Of a stretch of 64,000 nt of DNA, positions 19,065 through 28,157 are shown one piece after another. The notes below the pieces were generated by a model. That model saw only the letters and a list, made by a program, of their open reading frames with translations. It did no database searches and was not told the DNA's origin. The stretch is from Tautonia sp040717455 (lineage in GTDB: Bacteria; Planctomycetota; Planctomycetia; Isosphaerales; Isosphaeraceae), in assembly GCF_040717455.1 (NCBI RefSeq), contig NZ_JBFEFH010000003.1:186001-250000 (forward strand). Direction: 5' to 3'. A program made the position numbers and the translations under genes. Each line of letters starts with the position of its first letter. Position 1 is the first letter of the stretch.

Positions 19065-19835
19065 TCAGTTCGAGTCCGGGCGGACGATGCCGACCGAAAC
19101 GGCCCGCTGATTGATCGCGCGGGACCACTGGGCGAGGTCTTCGTATGAGCGGACGGTCCGGGGCAAGCCCCCCGCTCCGGCGCGGTCGGCCGACTGATTG
19201 GGAAGGCCGGGAGCGGACCCGCCTCGACCGGCACCGGGTGCCCGGGGATCGCGACGGTTCGTCGGAGACATGCCCAGGCTGATCCGACGGCTCAGATCCT
19301 GATACTGCTGCCGGAGTTCTGCCTTGCGTTCCGGGTCGGTCTCCCGCATCGCCTGGAAATAGAGCTCCTGCCGGGCCTGCTGCATCCGGGCGAATTGCTC
19401 GTCGGCCTCGGCATTCGGCCGGTAGACGCGGCCGAATTCCTCGTCGTAGCGTCGATACACGTCGTTCGAGGGGGAGAGCAGGTCGAGGTCGGACGTGCCG
19501 AACCGCGTCGAGGGGGACGGCAGGTAAGAAGGGCTCGTATACGAGAGATCCCAGGGCACCCCGATCCCGGGGACGCTCCCCATGCCCGGGGGCGTGACCA
19601 CCCGGCTCCGCCCGGGGCCGAACTGGGTGGCCATCGGGATCGTCGAGGAACGATAGGCGGCGCGGAACGGGTCGAACGGGTCGCCGTTGAATTGTGCCTT
19701 GCCGGCGGGCGCCAGCACGAAGACGGCGACCAGGAAGAGGCCTCCGGCGGTGATCCGTCCCGAGGATGCTCGAAGGGCGCCTCGCATGGCGTTGATCCTT
19801 GAGTGACGGCCGGCGAAGGGGGGACTCTGGGTCAT
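19065..19835 (-). CDS. Secreted protein of unknown function
   Basis: A 256-residue protein that I do not recognise. An N-terminal hydrophobic segment (GGLFLVAVFVLAPAGKAQ, about residues 31-48) looks like a signal peptide with a likely cleavage after the AQ. The mature part begins FNGDPFDPF, is rich in Pro, Ser, Arg and Tyr, and has a central charged helix (about residues 140-185, QARQELYFQAMRETDPERKA) that may be coiled. The C-terminal section ends in SYEDLAQWSRAINQRA. An ATG at 19787 with AAGGA 8 nt upstream would give a more normal signal peptide; the upstream ATG has a stronger GGAGG at 7 nt. The gene stands alone between proB and nuo on the same strand. Confidence 0.65.
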   Translation of the reverse strand: MTQSPPFAGRHSRINAMRGALRASSGRITAGGLFLVAVFVLAPAGKAQFNGDPFDPFRAAYRSSTIPMATQFGPGRSRVVTPPGMGSVPGIGVPWDLSYTSPSYLPSPSTRFGTSDLDLLSPSNDVYRRYDEEFGRVYRPNAEADEQFARMQQARQELYFQAMRETDPERKAELRQQYQDLSRRISLGMSPTNRRDPRAPGAGRGGSAPGLPNQSADRAGAGGLPRTVRSYEDLAQWSRAINQRAVSVGIVRPDSN

Positions 19836-19952
19836 CGTCGATCCTCCGCGAGGCCGCGATTGACGATCCGATTTCGCGCACTCCTCAGAAATGGTAGCAG
19901 CGCGGGCGAAGGCGGGTCAGCATTTTCCCGGAAGTCCCGCCGGGCAATTCGG

Positions 19953-21110
19953 TCATCCGAGCACGACCAGATTATCCCGATGAACCACTTCCTCGTAATC
20001 GGCGCGGCCCCGGAGTTCCTGGATCTGGTCGGTGCGCAGCCCCCGGATGGCCCGCGTTTCTTCGAGCGAATAGTTGCACAGCCCTCGGGCGAATTCGTGC
20101 CCCTGGAGGTCCCGAATCCCGACCACGTCCCCTTTACGGAACTGGCCTTCGAGCTCGACGATCCCGATGGCCAGCAGGCTCCCCCGGCCCGACTCCAGCG
20201 CGAGCCGGGCGCCGTCGTCGACGACCAGGAAGCCCCGGGGACGAGCCGTCAGGCCGATCCAGCGGCGTCGGGCCTGCTGCGTCGCCCCCGAGGCCGGGAT
20301 CAGGGTGCCGACGGGCCGGCCGTTCAGGACCTCTCGGATCGGGTCGGGTCGCAAGCCGGAGGTGATGATCACCGACCCGCCGGCCGTCGCCACCAGCCGG
20401 GCCGACTCCAGCTTGCTCTTCATGCCCCCCGAGCCGAGCATGCTCCGCCCGGGCCCGACGTGCTGCTCGATCGCCTCGTTCAGATCGTGAATGACCCGGA
20501 TCGGCTCGTTGCCGAGCGGAGAATCCCGGGCCTCGGCCTGGGTCGGGTCGCAGCGGAGCAGGCCGTCGACCACGCTGAGGATCACGAGCAACGGCGCCGA
20601 GAGCAAGTTCGTCACGAGGGCGGCCAGGTAGTCGTTATCACCGAACCGGATCTCGTCGACGCTGACCGTGTCATTCTCGTTGATGATGGGGATCGAGCCG
20701 TATTCGAACAACGTCAGCAGGGTATTGCGGACATTGAGGTAGCGGACCCGGTCGTCGAAGTCCGATCGGGTCAGCAGCAGCTGGGCGGCGCTGAAGCCGT
20801 GCTTGCGGAAGGCCTCGTCGTAGGCCCGGATCAGGTGGGCCTGGCCCGAGGCGGCGGCCGCCTGCAAGTGCCGCAGGTCGGTCGGCCGTCGGGCGAGGCC
20901 GAGCCGGCCGATCCCGGCGCCGACGGCCCCCGAACTGACGAGAGCGACCCGCTTTCCGGCCAGCACGACCTCGGCGATCTGGTCCGAGAGATCGGCGATT
21001 TTGGCTTCGTCCAGGGTGCCGTTCGGCGCAGCGAGAACACTGGTCCCAACCTTGATGACCCAGATTGGCGACGAGTGTGCAAGGTCTTCCCGGACCAGGT
21101 CCCGCTCCAT
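19953..21110 (-). CDS. proB: Glutamate 5-kinase with C-terminal PUA domain
   Basis: A 385-residue protein that phosphorylates glutamate in the first step of proline synthesis. The amino-acid kinase domain shows VIKVGTSVL at the start, LVSSGAVGAG near residue 55, INENDTVS near 145 and FGDNDYLAALVT shortly after, and GSGGMKSKLESA near 215. The C-terminal 110 residues form a PUA domain (GLTARPRGFLVVDDGARLAL onwards). The start at 21110 has GGAG 8 nt upstream; the open frame runs 26 codons further without support. proA is not adjacent. It is divergent from purF, with a 251-bp gap holding the purF promoter. Confidence 0.95.
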   Translation of the reverse strand: MERDLVREDLAHSSPIWVIKVGTSVLAAPNGTLDEAKIADLSDQIAEVVLAGKRVALVSSGAVGAGIGRLGLARRPTDLRHLQAAAASGQAHLIRAYDEAFRKHGFSAAQLLLTRSDFDDRVRYLNVRNTLLTLFEYGSIPIINENDTVSVDEIRFGDNDYLAALVTNLLSAPLLVILSVVDGLLRCDPTQAEARDSPLGNEPIRVIHDLNEAIEQHVGPGRSMLGSGGMKSKLESARLVATAGGSVIITSGLRPDPIREVLNGRPVGTLIPASGATQQARRRWIGLTARPRGFLVVDDGARLALESGRGSLLAIGIVELEGQFRKGDVVGIRDLQGHEFARGLCNYSLEETRAIRGLRTDQIQELRGRADYEEVVHRDNLVVLG

Positions 21111-21188
21111 CCTCATCTCTCCGTCTGGAGCATGCCGAAGCAAAGAGACGATCCGGCACGATCTGCCGAGACTGGGCGTCTCCCGCAA

Positions 21189-21217
21189 TTGAGTCTCTCC
21201 AGGTGCCCGATTATAAT
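21189..21217 (+). promoter_or_regulatory. Near-consensus sigma-70 promoter of purF
   Basis: TTGAGT at 21189-21194 and a perfect TATAAT at 21212-21217 are separated by 17 bp. It points toward purF and would give a leader of about 135 nt. No conserved purine riboswitch was recognised in that leader. Confidence 0.75.
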
Positions 21218-21361
21218 GATGTTCGCTTCAAGGCCCAGGGCACTCGAAGTCGATGCAAACGGTCCTTCCCCCCCCGGGAGAGAACCCTTTGCTCGCCGGA
21301 TCTCTCGAACGGCCAATCCGGGCTCCCTCCCCCCCGTAAGACCGGCAGGACCTTCGCGACC

Positions 21362-22978
21362 ATGGGTGAACTCCATCACGAATGCGGCGTGGCCGCCATC
21401 GCTCACCTGGACCACGAACACGGCCCGCCCGTCGCGCAGACCCCCCGATCGCCCGAGCACGCCGCCCGCCTGATCCCCCGGATGCTGCTCGACATGCAGA
21501 ACCGCGGGCAGCTCGCGGCCGGGATGACCAGCTATCATCCCCAGCGCGACGCGATCCTGGAGACGTACAAGCAGCTCGGCACGGTGGCCGAGGCCTTCCG
21601 GCTGAACCATCGGGCCAAGTTCGAGGCGATCATGCGCGGCATGGACGGCCCGGCGGCCATCGGCCACGTCCGCTACGCCACCTGCGGCGGCGACCAGCGG
21701 AGCCTGGCCCAGCCGTTCGAGCGGGCCCACGGCCGCAAGTCGAAGTGGTTCGCCGTGGCCTTCAACGGCCAGCTCACCAACTTCCAGGAGCTGAAGGAGG
21801 AGCTGCTCGCCCAGGGAGACTATCACCTGAAGCGGGACACGGACACCGAGATCCTGATGCACTCGATCAGCTACGAGTTGCAGAACGAAGGCCCCGAGAT
21901 CGACTGGGTGGGGGTCTTCACCCGGCTCTCCCAGCGCTTCGACGGCGCCTACAACATCGTCCTGCTCTCGGCGACCGGCCAGCTCGTCGTGGCCAGAGAC
22001 CCGCTCGGCCTCCGTCCCCTCTGCGTCGCCCGGGAAGGCTCCCTCTTCGCGGCGGCCAGCGAGAGCGTCCCGCTGTCGAATCTCGGCTTCACCCGGATCG
22101 AGTCGCTGCCTCCCGGCCACCTCGCCGTGGTCGACCGCCACTCCGTCCGGGTCACGAAGTTCGCGGCGACCCCCAGGCGCGCCCACTGCTTCTTCGAGTG
22201 GATCTACTTCGCCAACGTCGCCAGCACCCTCGACGACTGCTCGGTCTACCTGAGCCGGGCCCGCCTCGGCCGCGAGCTGGCCCGGATGGAGGACGTGCCC
22301 CGCGACGCCGAGACGATCGTCGTCCCCGTGCCCGACACGGCAAAGGGGGCGGCCGATGCGATGGGATTCGAGCTGAATATCCCCTCCGTCGAAGGCCTGA
22401 TGCGCAATCGGTACCTCGGCCGGACTTTCATCGAAGGGACCGCCGACCGCGAGGCCAAGGTCCGGCTCAAGTACACCCCCCTGCCCGAGGTCCTCTCGGG
22501 AAAGCGGGTCCTGCTGGTCGAGGACAGCATCGTGCGGTCGACCACCATGAGGGCCCTGGTGCACGAGATCCGCCGCCGGGGCGGGGCCCGCGAGATCCAT
22601 CTCCGGGTCGCCTGCCCGCCGATCATCGCCCCGTGCTTCTACGGCATCGACATGTCGACCCGGGACGAGCTGATCGCCCCGCACTACGCCGACCTGCCCG
22701 ACGGCGGCCTCTCCGAGGAGGCCCAGAATCGCCTCGCCCAGGAGCTGGGCGCCGACAGCCTGCGCTATCTCCCGGTCGAGGCCATCGCCCGGTCGATCGG
22801 CCTGTCCCCCAATCACCTCTGCCTCGCCTGCGTGACCGGCCGATATCCCACGCCCGCCGGGCAGCGGCTCTACGACCTCGAACTCGAAGGCGCCGCCTGC
22901 CACCAGAACGGTGCCGGAGGGATTCGGGCCTACGAGTCACCCCGTCGCGTCGAAGGGTCCGTCTCCGGCGAGTCGTGA
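21362..22978 (+). CDS. purF: Amidophosphoribosyltransferase (glutamine PRPP amidotransferase), Fe-S type
   Basis: A 538-residue enzyme for the first committed step of purine synthesis. The N-terminal glutamine amidotransferase domain starts MGELHHECGVAAI, so a seven-residue propeptide would be removed to expose the catalytic Cys8. RGQLAAGM, GHVRYATCGG and AFNGQLTN follow. The phosphoribosyltransferase domain has the PRPP loop LLVEDSIVRSTTMRALV near residue 380. Cysteines in RRAHCFFEW, IIAPCFYGID and the CLAC pair fit the four 4Fe-4S ligands of the B. subtilis-type enzyme, which becomes inactive when oxygen destroys the cluster. It is monocistronic, with its own promoter, and faces floA. Confidence 0.95.
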   Translation: MGELHHECGVAAIAHLDHEHGPPVAQTPRSPEHAARLIPRMLLDMQNRGQLAAGMTSYHPQRDAILETYKQLGTVAEAFRLNHRAKFEAIMRGMDGPAAIGHVRYATCGGDQRSLAQPFERAHGRKSKWFAVAFNGQLTNFQELKEELLAQGDYHLKRDTDTEILMHSISYELQNEGPEIDWVGVFTRLSQRFDGAYNIVLLSATGQLVVARDPLGLRPLCVAREGSLFAAASESVPLSNLGFTRIESLPPGHLAVVDRHSVRVTKFAATPRRAHCFFEWIYFANVASTLDDCSVYLSRARLGRELARMEDVPRDAETIVVPVPDTAKGAADAMGFELNIPSVEGLMRNRYLGRTFIEGTADREAKVRLKYTPLPEVLSGKRVLLVEDSIVRSTTMRALVHEIRRRGGAREIHLRVACPPIIAPCFYGIDMSTRDELIAPHYADLPDGGLSEEAQNRLAQELGADSLRYLPVEAIARSIGLSPNHLCLACVTGRYPTPAGQRLYDLELEGAACHQNGAGGIRAYESPRRVEGSVSGES

Positions 22979-23046
22979 CCCAAGGAGCGTCGAAACGAGG
23001 AGACTCTCCTTCGGCGATCGCCCCACACCGGCCGCCAACGAAAAAC

Positions 23047-23082
23047 GGGGGTGACGAGCCTGTCTCAGGCCATCGTCCCCCC
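23047..23082 (-). terminator. Intrinsic terminator of floA, shared with purF
   Basis: GGGGG, GACGA and GCCTG on one arm pair with CAGGC, TCGTC and CCCCC on the other, with small bulges and a 3-nt loop. Read on the minus strand the hairpin is followed by a G and five T, a proper intrinsic terminator for floA. It also lies 68 bases after the purF stop. Confidence 0.7.
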
Positions 23083-23127
23083 GCCGTGCGTTCACGATTC
23101 GAATCGACCTGGCGCTTCTGCCGTCGC

Positions 23128-24201
23128 TCAGTCGGCCGTGCCCGAGTCGAGCGTCCGACGGGCATTGGTGCCGGTCCCGGCGATCGCCGATCGCATCTCG
23201 GTGTCCGCCTGGACATTCTTGAGCGAGTAGTAGTCGCCGATCCCGAGTTGGCCCCGGCGGAACGCCTCGGCGATCCCCTTCGGCACCTCGGCCTCGGCCG
23301 CGACCACCTTGGCCCGGTTCTCCTGCACGGCGGCCAGGTTCTCCTGCTCAAGGGCGATGGCGGCCGCGCGGCGTTCCTCGGCCTTGGCCCGGGCGACCCG
23401 CATGTCGGCCTCGGCCTGGTCGGCCTGCAGCCGGGCACCGATGTTGTCGCCGACGTCGATGTCGGCGATGTCGATCGAGAGGATCTCGAAGGCGGTGCCC
23501 GCGTCGAGCCCCTTCTCCAGCACACGCTTGGAGATCATGTCGGGGTTCTCGAGCACCGTCTTGTGCGTCTCGGCCGAGCCGATGGTGGTCACGATCCCCT
23601 CGCCCACCCGGGCGATGATCGTCTCCTCGGTGGCACCGCCGACGAGGCGGTCGATGTTCGTCCGGACCGTCACGCGGGCCTTGGTCTTGAGCTGGATGCC
23701 GTCCTTGGCCACCGCGTCGACCGTCTGCCGCCCCTTGGCGGGATCGGGGCAGTCGATCACCTTCGGGTTGACGCTCGTCTGGATCGCCTCCAGCACGTTC
23801 CGGCCGGCCAGGTCGATGGCCGCGGCCCGCTTGTAGGTCAACGGGATGTCGGCGCGTTGCGCGGCGATCAGGGCCCGGATGACATTCATCACGTTCCCGC
23901 CGGCGAGGTAGTGGGCCTCGAGGTTCTGCCGAGTCACCCCGTCACGATCCGTCACCCCGGCCTGGACGGCCATAATCTTCGACCGGACGATAATGTTCGG
24001 GTTGACCTTCCGGAAGGTCATCCCGATCAATTCAATCAGGCCGATGTTGGCGTTGGTCGTCTTCGACTGGATCCAGAGGTTGAAGTACTTGGCGAACAGG
24101 ATGAAGGCAAACAAACTGATAATCGAGACAAAAAGCACAAGAAACACAAGCAGGACGAAGGTATTATTCCCATCCTGCTGGGCGATCAAGGGAGCGAACA
24201 T
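23128..24201 (-). CDS. floA: Flotillin-like membrane protein FloA
   Basis: A 357-residue FloA/UPF0365 protein. An N-terminal hydrophobic hairpin (about residues 15-45, FVLLVFLVLFVSIISLFAFIL) anchors it to the membrane. The SPFH-like core begins at the IGLIELIGMTFRKVNP segment and includes YLAGGNVMNVIRALIAAQ and the EKGLDAGTAFEILSIDIADIDVG block. A long Ala/Glu-rich helix (about residues 275-330) is expected to be a coiled coil. FloA organises membrane microdomains in bacteria. Length and sequence are close to the family norm. It stands alone; the 378-bp region upstream is shared with the divergent PIG-L gene. Confidence 0.95.
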   Translation of the reverse strand: MFAPLIAQQDGNNTFVLLVFLVLFVSIISLFAFILFAKYFNLWIQSKTTNANIGLIELIGMTFRKVNPNIIVRSKIMAVQAGVTDRDGVTRQNLEAHYLAGGNVMNVIRALIAAQRADIPLTYKRAAAIDLAGRNVLEAIQTSVNPKVIDCPDPAKGRQTVDAVAKDGIQLKTKARVTVRTNIDRLVGGATEETIIARVGEGIVTTIGSAETHKTVLENPDMISKRVLEKGLDAGTAFEILSIDIADIDVGDNIGARLQADQAEADMRVARAKAEERRAAAIALEQENLAAVQENRAKVVAAEAEVPKGIAEAFRRGQLGIGDYYSLKNVQADTEMRSAIAGTGTNARRTLDSGTAD

Positions 24202-24579
24202 CGGCGAAATCCTGAGGTTGAGCCCTGGTGGGGACGAACCGACGGCACTGCATGGTGAAGACGCTTGCCTATAGGGTGTGGACGAATCGCCCTGGTTTTC
24301 AAGATCCTACCGCCCCCGACGCGCCGATGATGATGGTTGCATCGCGGCGCACTTCGACGCAATCTCCCGCACGGTCACGGATGCCCGATCGAACACGACG
24401 GCCCCCCGCGATCCGTGCCCGAGGGCGGCCGACCGTCTCCCGAGACTTGACCCACCGGCCCCGGGGGCGTACGGGCCGCGACCATGCCGTAATGACCGTC
24501 AGCTATTGACCTTACGCCCAATTCATTCTAGACTTCGAACAGATCAGTTGGGACCATCGCCAGGATCGAGAAGCACGCC
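24202..24579. other. 378-bp divergent intergenic region floA / PIG-L gene
   Basis: No gene was recognised here. It must hold the floA promoter on the minus strand (not identified with confidence) and, near its other end, the plus-strand promoter listed separately. The middle part is GC-rich with no evident repeat or hairpin. Confidence 0.5.
24506..24534 (+). promoter_or_regulatory. Putative sigma-70 promoter for the PIG-L deacetylase gene
   Basis: TTGACC at 24506-24511, a 17-bp spacer and TAGACT at 24529-24534, lying 46 bases before the ATG in a locally AT-rich patch. The -35 is good and the -10 moderate. Confidence 0.5.
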
Positions 24580-25359
24580 ATGGCCGAGTCGGACGACCTC
24601 CCGTTGGACCTGATTGCCGTCGGGGCACACCCCGACGACCTCGAAATCGCCTGCGGAGGGACCCTGGCGCGGCTCTCTGACCTCGGCTACCGCGTCGGCA
24701 TGGTCGACCTGACCGATGGGGAGCCGACCCCGGGCTCTGCCGGCCCGGATCTCCGCGCCCGTGAGGCGGATCGCGCCGCGAAAATCCTGGGCGTTTCGGT
24801 CCGGGTGAGCCTGAATCTCCCCAACCGTCGCCTCTTCGACGGGTTCGAACCCCGGATCGCGCTGGCGAAAGTGTTCCGACGGTACCGGCCTCGGGTGGTC
24901 CTCGGGTTCGGGGGCAAGACGATTCTCGCCTCGCCGGATCACTACCAGGCCATGCTGATCACCGATGCCGCTGTGTTCTATAGTCGCTTGTCGAAATGGG
25001 ATGAGTATTTCGACGGGCTACCGCCACATACCATCACGAATCAGTTAAGTTTCCCCATCGCGCTTCATCGCCTGGATGCTCCCGATTCTTCCGGGTACAT
25101 TGTGGCGGACATCGGCGACACGCTCGACCGGAAGCTCGACGCGATCAAGGCGTACGAAACCCAGTTCCCCCCGTCGAAGGCTCGGCTCTTCCAGACCGTC
25201 GAAATGATGAATCGCTACTTCGGATTGACGGCGGGGTTCGAGGCCGGCGAACTGTTCATGCACTATCGGTCGTTCGGGGTCGATGATCTGATGCGCTGGG
25301 CGGCCCCGTCCCCCGTGGCTGCGCCGGCCGAGGGCGGGACGGCCCATCGATCGGGATGA
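24580..25359 (+). CDS. PIG-L/LmbE family deacetylase, BshB1-like
   Basis: A 259-residue zinc-dependent de-N-acetylase of the PIG-L (LmbE) family. The metal and catalytic motif AHPDD is at residues 17-21 in VGAHPDDLEIACGG. The second conserved region is ASPDHYQAML near residue 125, where the His is the third zinc ligand. VDLTDGEPTPGSAGPDLRAREADRAAKILG and the late IKAYETQF segment resemble the bacillithiol deacetylase BshB1, which removes acetyl from GlcNAc-malate. Other PIG-L enzymes act on mycothiol precursors or chitobiose, and no bshA or bshC is nearby, so the substrate is left open. It is followed 88 bases later by the phosphatase gene on the same strand. Confidence 0.85.
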   Translation: MAESDDLPLDLIAVGAHPDDLEIACGGTLARLSDLGYRVGMVDLTDGEPTPGSAGPDLRAREADRAAKILGVSVRVSLNLPNRRLFDGFEPRIALAKVFRRYRPRVVLGFGGKTILASPDHYQAMLITDAAVFYSRLSKWDEYFDGLPPHTITNQLSFPIALHRLDAPDSSGYIVADIGDTLDRKLDAIKAYETQFPPSKARLFQTVEMMNRYFGLTAGFEAGELFMHYRSFGVDDLMRWAAPSPVAAPAEGGTAHRSG

Positions 25360-25447
25360 TGACGGATCGACGTCGCGTTGGAGCGTCTCTGCGTCCGCGA
25401 GTGTCCCTCGCCTTTTTCCCTCGCCGCGAGTTCGCAAAGGGAATCCG

Positions 25448-26488
25448 GTGTCTTTGAAGAACTGGTTGAAGCGACTCTGGCAATCCAGCCCTCCCCGGGG
25501 GCGTTCCCCCGCCCCGGGGGCGCTCGGCGGGGGTACCCGGAGCACCGATGCTTCGCGGCCCTCGCTCCGCTTGCGATTGCGCGTCGGCGTCGTCACCACG
25601 ACCGGGAACGTCCGCAAGCACAACGAGGACAATTTCTTCGTCCCCGGGTTCGGCAGCCTGGCCTCCTGGCCCGATGGCCTGGAATCGAGTGTCGAGGTGA
25701 TGCTGCAGCCGGTTCCCGGGCCGCCGCACGCCCTCGAGAACGGGACGGCCCGGGGAGGGGCATCCGGCCCGGTCCGGTCCGACGTCGCCGGCCCGTTCAT
25801 CGTGGCCGACGGCATGGGGGGTCAACTGGCCGGCGAGCAGGCGAGCCGGATCGCCGTGGAACTGATCCCGAAGGAATTGCTGCATCGGATCGACGCCCAG
25901 GACGACCGGGAGGCGATTCGCCAGGCGATCGCGGCGGCCAACCGGGAGATCATCGCCCAGGCCCACGTGGTCCCCGAATGCTCGAACATGGGGACGACCG
26001 TCGTCGTCGCCGTCTTCCGCCCCGGCCAGGCCCTGATCGCCGGGATCGGCGACTCGCGCGCCTATCGCCTCCGGGGCAGCAAGCTGGATCGACTCACCCG
26101 GGATCACGACCTGGCCTCGGCTTTGATCTCGGCCGGGACGATCCGGCCCGAAGAGGCCCGGAATCACCAGTTCCGCCACGTCCTCTACCTCTACCTCGGC
26201 AGCCCCGAGGCCCGAGACGGCCCGGAAGACGTCCGGGTCGAAGAGCTGCGCGCCGGCGACCGCTTCCTGCTGGCCTCCGACGGCCTCACGGGGGTCGTGA
26301 CCGACGAATCCCTCTCGGTCATCCTCGCCCGGCAGGACGATCCGCACCTCATCGCGAAGGACCTGGTGCAGACGGCCTTGCTGAACGAGTCGCGGGACAA
26401 CATCACCTGCATGGTCATCACGGTCGAAGGGTTGGGCGACGAGGCCGAGAACGGTCCGAACGTCGCGGCCGCCGGCGACCCTGCTTGA
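25448..26488 (+). CDS. PP2C-family serine/threonine protein phosphatase
   Basis: A 346-residue soluble PPM/PP2C phosphatase. After a basic Pro-rich N-terminus (about 45 residues), the domain begins VGVVTTTGNVRKHNEDNFF. Metal-binding aspartates appear in VADGMGGQLAGEQASR (about residue 120), LIAGIGDSRAYRL and LLASDGLTGVV, with the terminal NITCMVI motif carrying the last Asn/Asp. An insertion of about 50 residues lies between the first two motifs. The start is a GTG with AGGGA upstream. It precedes by 97 bases a Ser/Thr kinase gene, a common opposing pair in bacteria; the two likely act on shared substrates. Confidence 0.92.
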   Translation: MSLKNWLKRLWQSSPPRGRSPAPGALGGGTRSTDASRPSLRLRLRVGVVTTTGNVRKHNEDNFFVPGFGSLASWPDGLESSVEVMLQPVPGPPHALENGTARGGASGPVRSDVAGPFIVADGMGGQLAGEQASRIAVELIPKELLHRIDAQDDREAIRQAIAAANREIIAQAHVVPECSNMGTTVVVAVFRPGQALIAGIGDSRAYRLRGSKLDRLTRDHDLASALISAGTIRPEEARNHQFRHVLYLYLGSPEARDGPEDVRVEELRAGDRFLLASDGLTGVVTDESLSVILARQDDPHLIAKDLVQTALLNESRDNITCMVITVEGLGDEAENGPNVAAAGDPA

Positions 26489-26585
26489 GATCTCAGACCT
26501 CGATGCCCGACCCGCGGAGCTTGCCAGGAGGCATGGTCCACGCCCCTTTCCCCGATCCGGGTCTTCCCCAAAGGTCCCCCGGCCC

Positions 26586-27980
26586 ATGCTCCGGCTCGAC
26601 ACCTTCGCCCAGTGCCTGATCAAGAGTCGCCTGCTGCCCGCCGAGGAAGTCCAACGCCTTCGAAGCGAGTTGGCGGCCGGCACCGATCCGGATGCCGTCT
26701 CCTTCGCCCGGATGCTCGTCGACCGCGGCGTCCTGACCCGATACCAGGCCAATAAGCTCCTGAACGGCCGGACCTGGGGCTTCTTCCTCGGCGATTACCG
26801 CATCATGAAGCGGCTCGGCGAGGGCGGGATGGGCAAGGTCTACCTCGCCCGCCGCGAGCGCGACCACCTGCGGGTGGCCATCAAGGTCTTGCCCCCGAAG
26901 AAGGCCCTCGAAGACGAGCAGGCGCTGCACCGCTTCTATCGGGAGATGGACCTCTCTCGGCGCGTCCGACACCCGAACCTGACCCGGACGCTCGAAGTCG
27001 GCTCGGTCGGCGATGCCCACTACATGGTCATGGAGTACGTCCCGGGAGACAGCCTGTACAACCTCGTCAAGGGGATCCACGGCGGCTCCGGCCCCCTCCG
27101 GTTCGACGAGGCCGCGCGATACTTCGTGCGGGCCCTCTCCGGATTGCACGCGGCGCACGAGGCGGGCCTGGTGCACCGCGACATCAAGCCCTCGAACCTG
27201 ATGGTCACCCCCGAGGGGGACGCCAAGATCCTCGACCTCGGCCTGGCCAAGTCGATGGGGGAGGAAGGCGCCCTGACCCACCCGAACGCCGTCGTCGGGA
27301 CGCTCGACTACGCCAGCCCCGAGCAACTGGCCGACGCCTCGCAGGCCGACCGCCGCAGCGACCTCTACAGCACCGGCTGCACGATCTACTTCGCCCTCGC
27401 CGGCCGCCCCCCGTTCGAAGGGGGAGACATCGTGAGCAAGATCTTCCGCCACCGGATGGAAGATCCGGACCCGCTCGAACGGCTCTGCCCGGACGTCCCC
27501 CCCGCCTTCGCCGCGATCGTCGCCAAGGCGATGGCCAAACAGCCCGAGGACCGCCACCAATCGGCCCTGGAACTCCGGGCCGACCTGGCGCGCTGGACCG
27601 ACCCCCGGGCGCTCCGCCAGGCCCCCTCCGGCTCGAAGCGGACGTTCCGCCCCCCCCCTCCCGAACTGGACGACGACGACATCCGCCTCGACGGCGACCC
27701 CAGCCAGTTCTCGGGCCTGGGGGCGATTCGGGACCTGGGCCAGGCCGAGATCTCGGCCCCGCTGAGCAAGCCCCCCGTCGTCCCCCGGACGGCCGTGATC
27801 ATCCGGGATGACGAGCTCACCGCCGACGACGACCCGGACGAATCCGGGTCGTACCCGAGCATCCCGACCATCCCACTCCCCAGCCGCACCGACGACGACC
27901 GGGTCGTCCGGATCGCCTTCACCATCCTCGGGGTCGTCGTGGTCCTGATCTTGCTCGCGGTGATGGTCTCCAACTTCTAA
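26586..27980 (+). CDS. Tail-anchored serine/threonine protein kinase
   Basis: A 464-residue Hanks-type kinase. Residues 1-65 are a helical N-terminal region typical of planctomycete kinases (LLPAEEVQRL ... LTRYQANKLLNGR). The kinase domain runs about residues 73-340: glycine loop LGEGGMGKVYLA, VAIKVL with the catalytic Lys, HRDIKPSNLMV, and DLGLAK where most kinases have DFG. GTLDYASPEQ marks the activation segment and DRRSDLYSTGC the F-helix Asp. An acidic Pro-rich linker follows, and the extreme C-terminus (residues 441-462) is a single hydrophobic helix, so it is a tail-anchored protein with the kinase in the cytoplasm and no external sensor domain. Pairs with the PP2C gene upstream. Confidence 0.93.
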   Translation: MLRLDTFAQCLIKSRLLPAEEVQRLRSELAAGTDPDAVSFARMLVDRGVLTRYQANKLLNGRTWGFFLGDYRIMKRLGEGGMGKVYLARRERDHLRVAIKVLPPKKALEDEQALHRFYREMDLSRRVRHPNLTRTLEVGSVGDAHYMVMEYVPGDSLYNLVKGIHGGSGPLRFDEAARYFVRALSGLHAAHEAGLVHRDIKPSNLMVTPEGDAKILDLGLAKSMGEEGALTHPNAVVGTLDYASPEQLADASQADRRSDLYSTGCTIYFALAGRPPFEGGDIVSKIFRHRMEDPDPLERLCPDVPPAFAAIVAKAMAKQPEDRHQSALELRADLARWTDPRALRQAPSGSKRTFRPPPPELDDDDIRLDGDPSQFSGLGAIRDLGQAEISAPLSKPPVVPRTAVIIRDDELTADDDPDESGSYPSIPTIPLPSRTDDDRVVRIAFTILGVVVVLILLAVMVSNF

Positions 27981-28157
27981 CGCGCTCGTGGTCGGCCAGT
28001 CCTCCCGCGCCCCGATCACGGTCCGCGGATCCCGGACCTCGCAAACCGGATCCGGGCCGAGTAAGCTGACGAAAACGCTGGCCCCCCGCGCACCGGCCCA
28101 TCCCGGCAAAGGTCCGGGGCCCGGTGCTTGCGGTCCTCGACCCGGAGCGATTCCCCC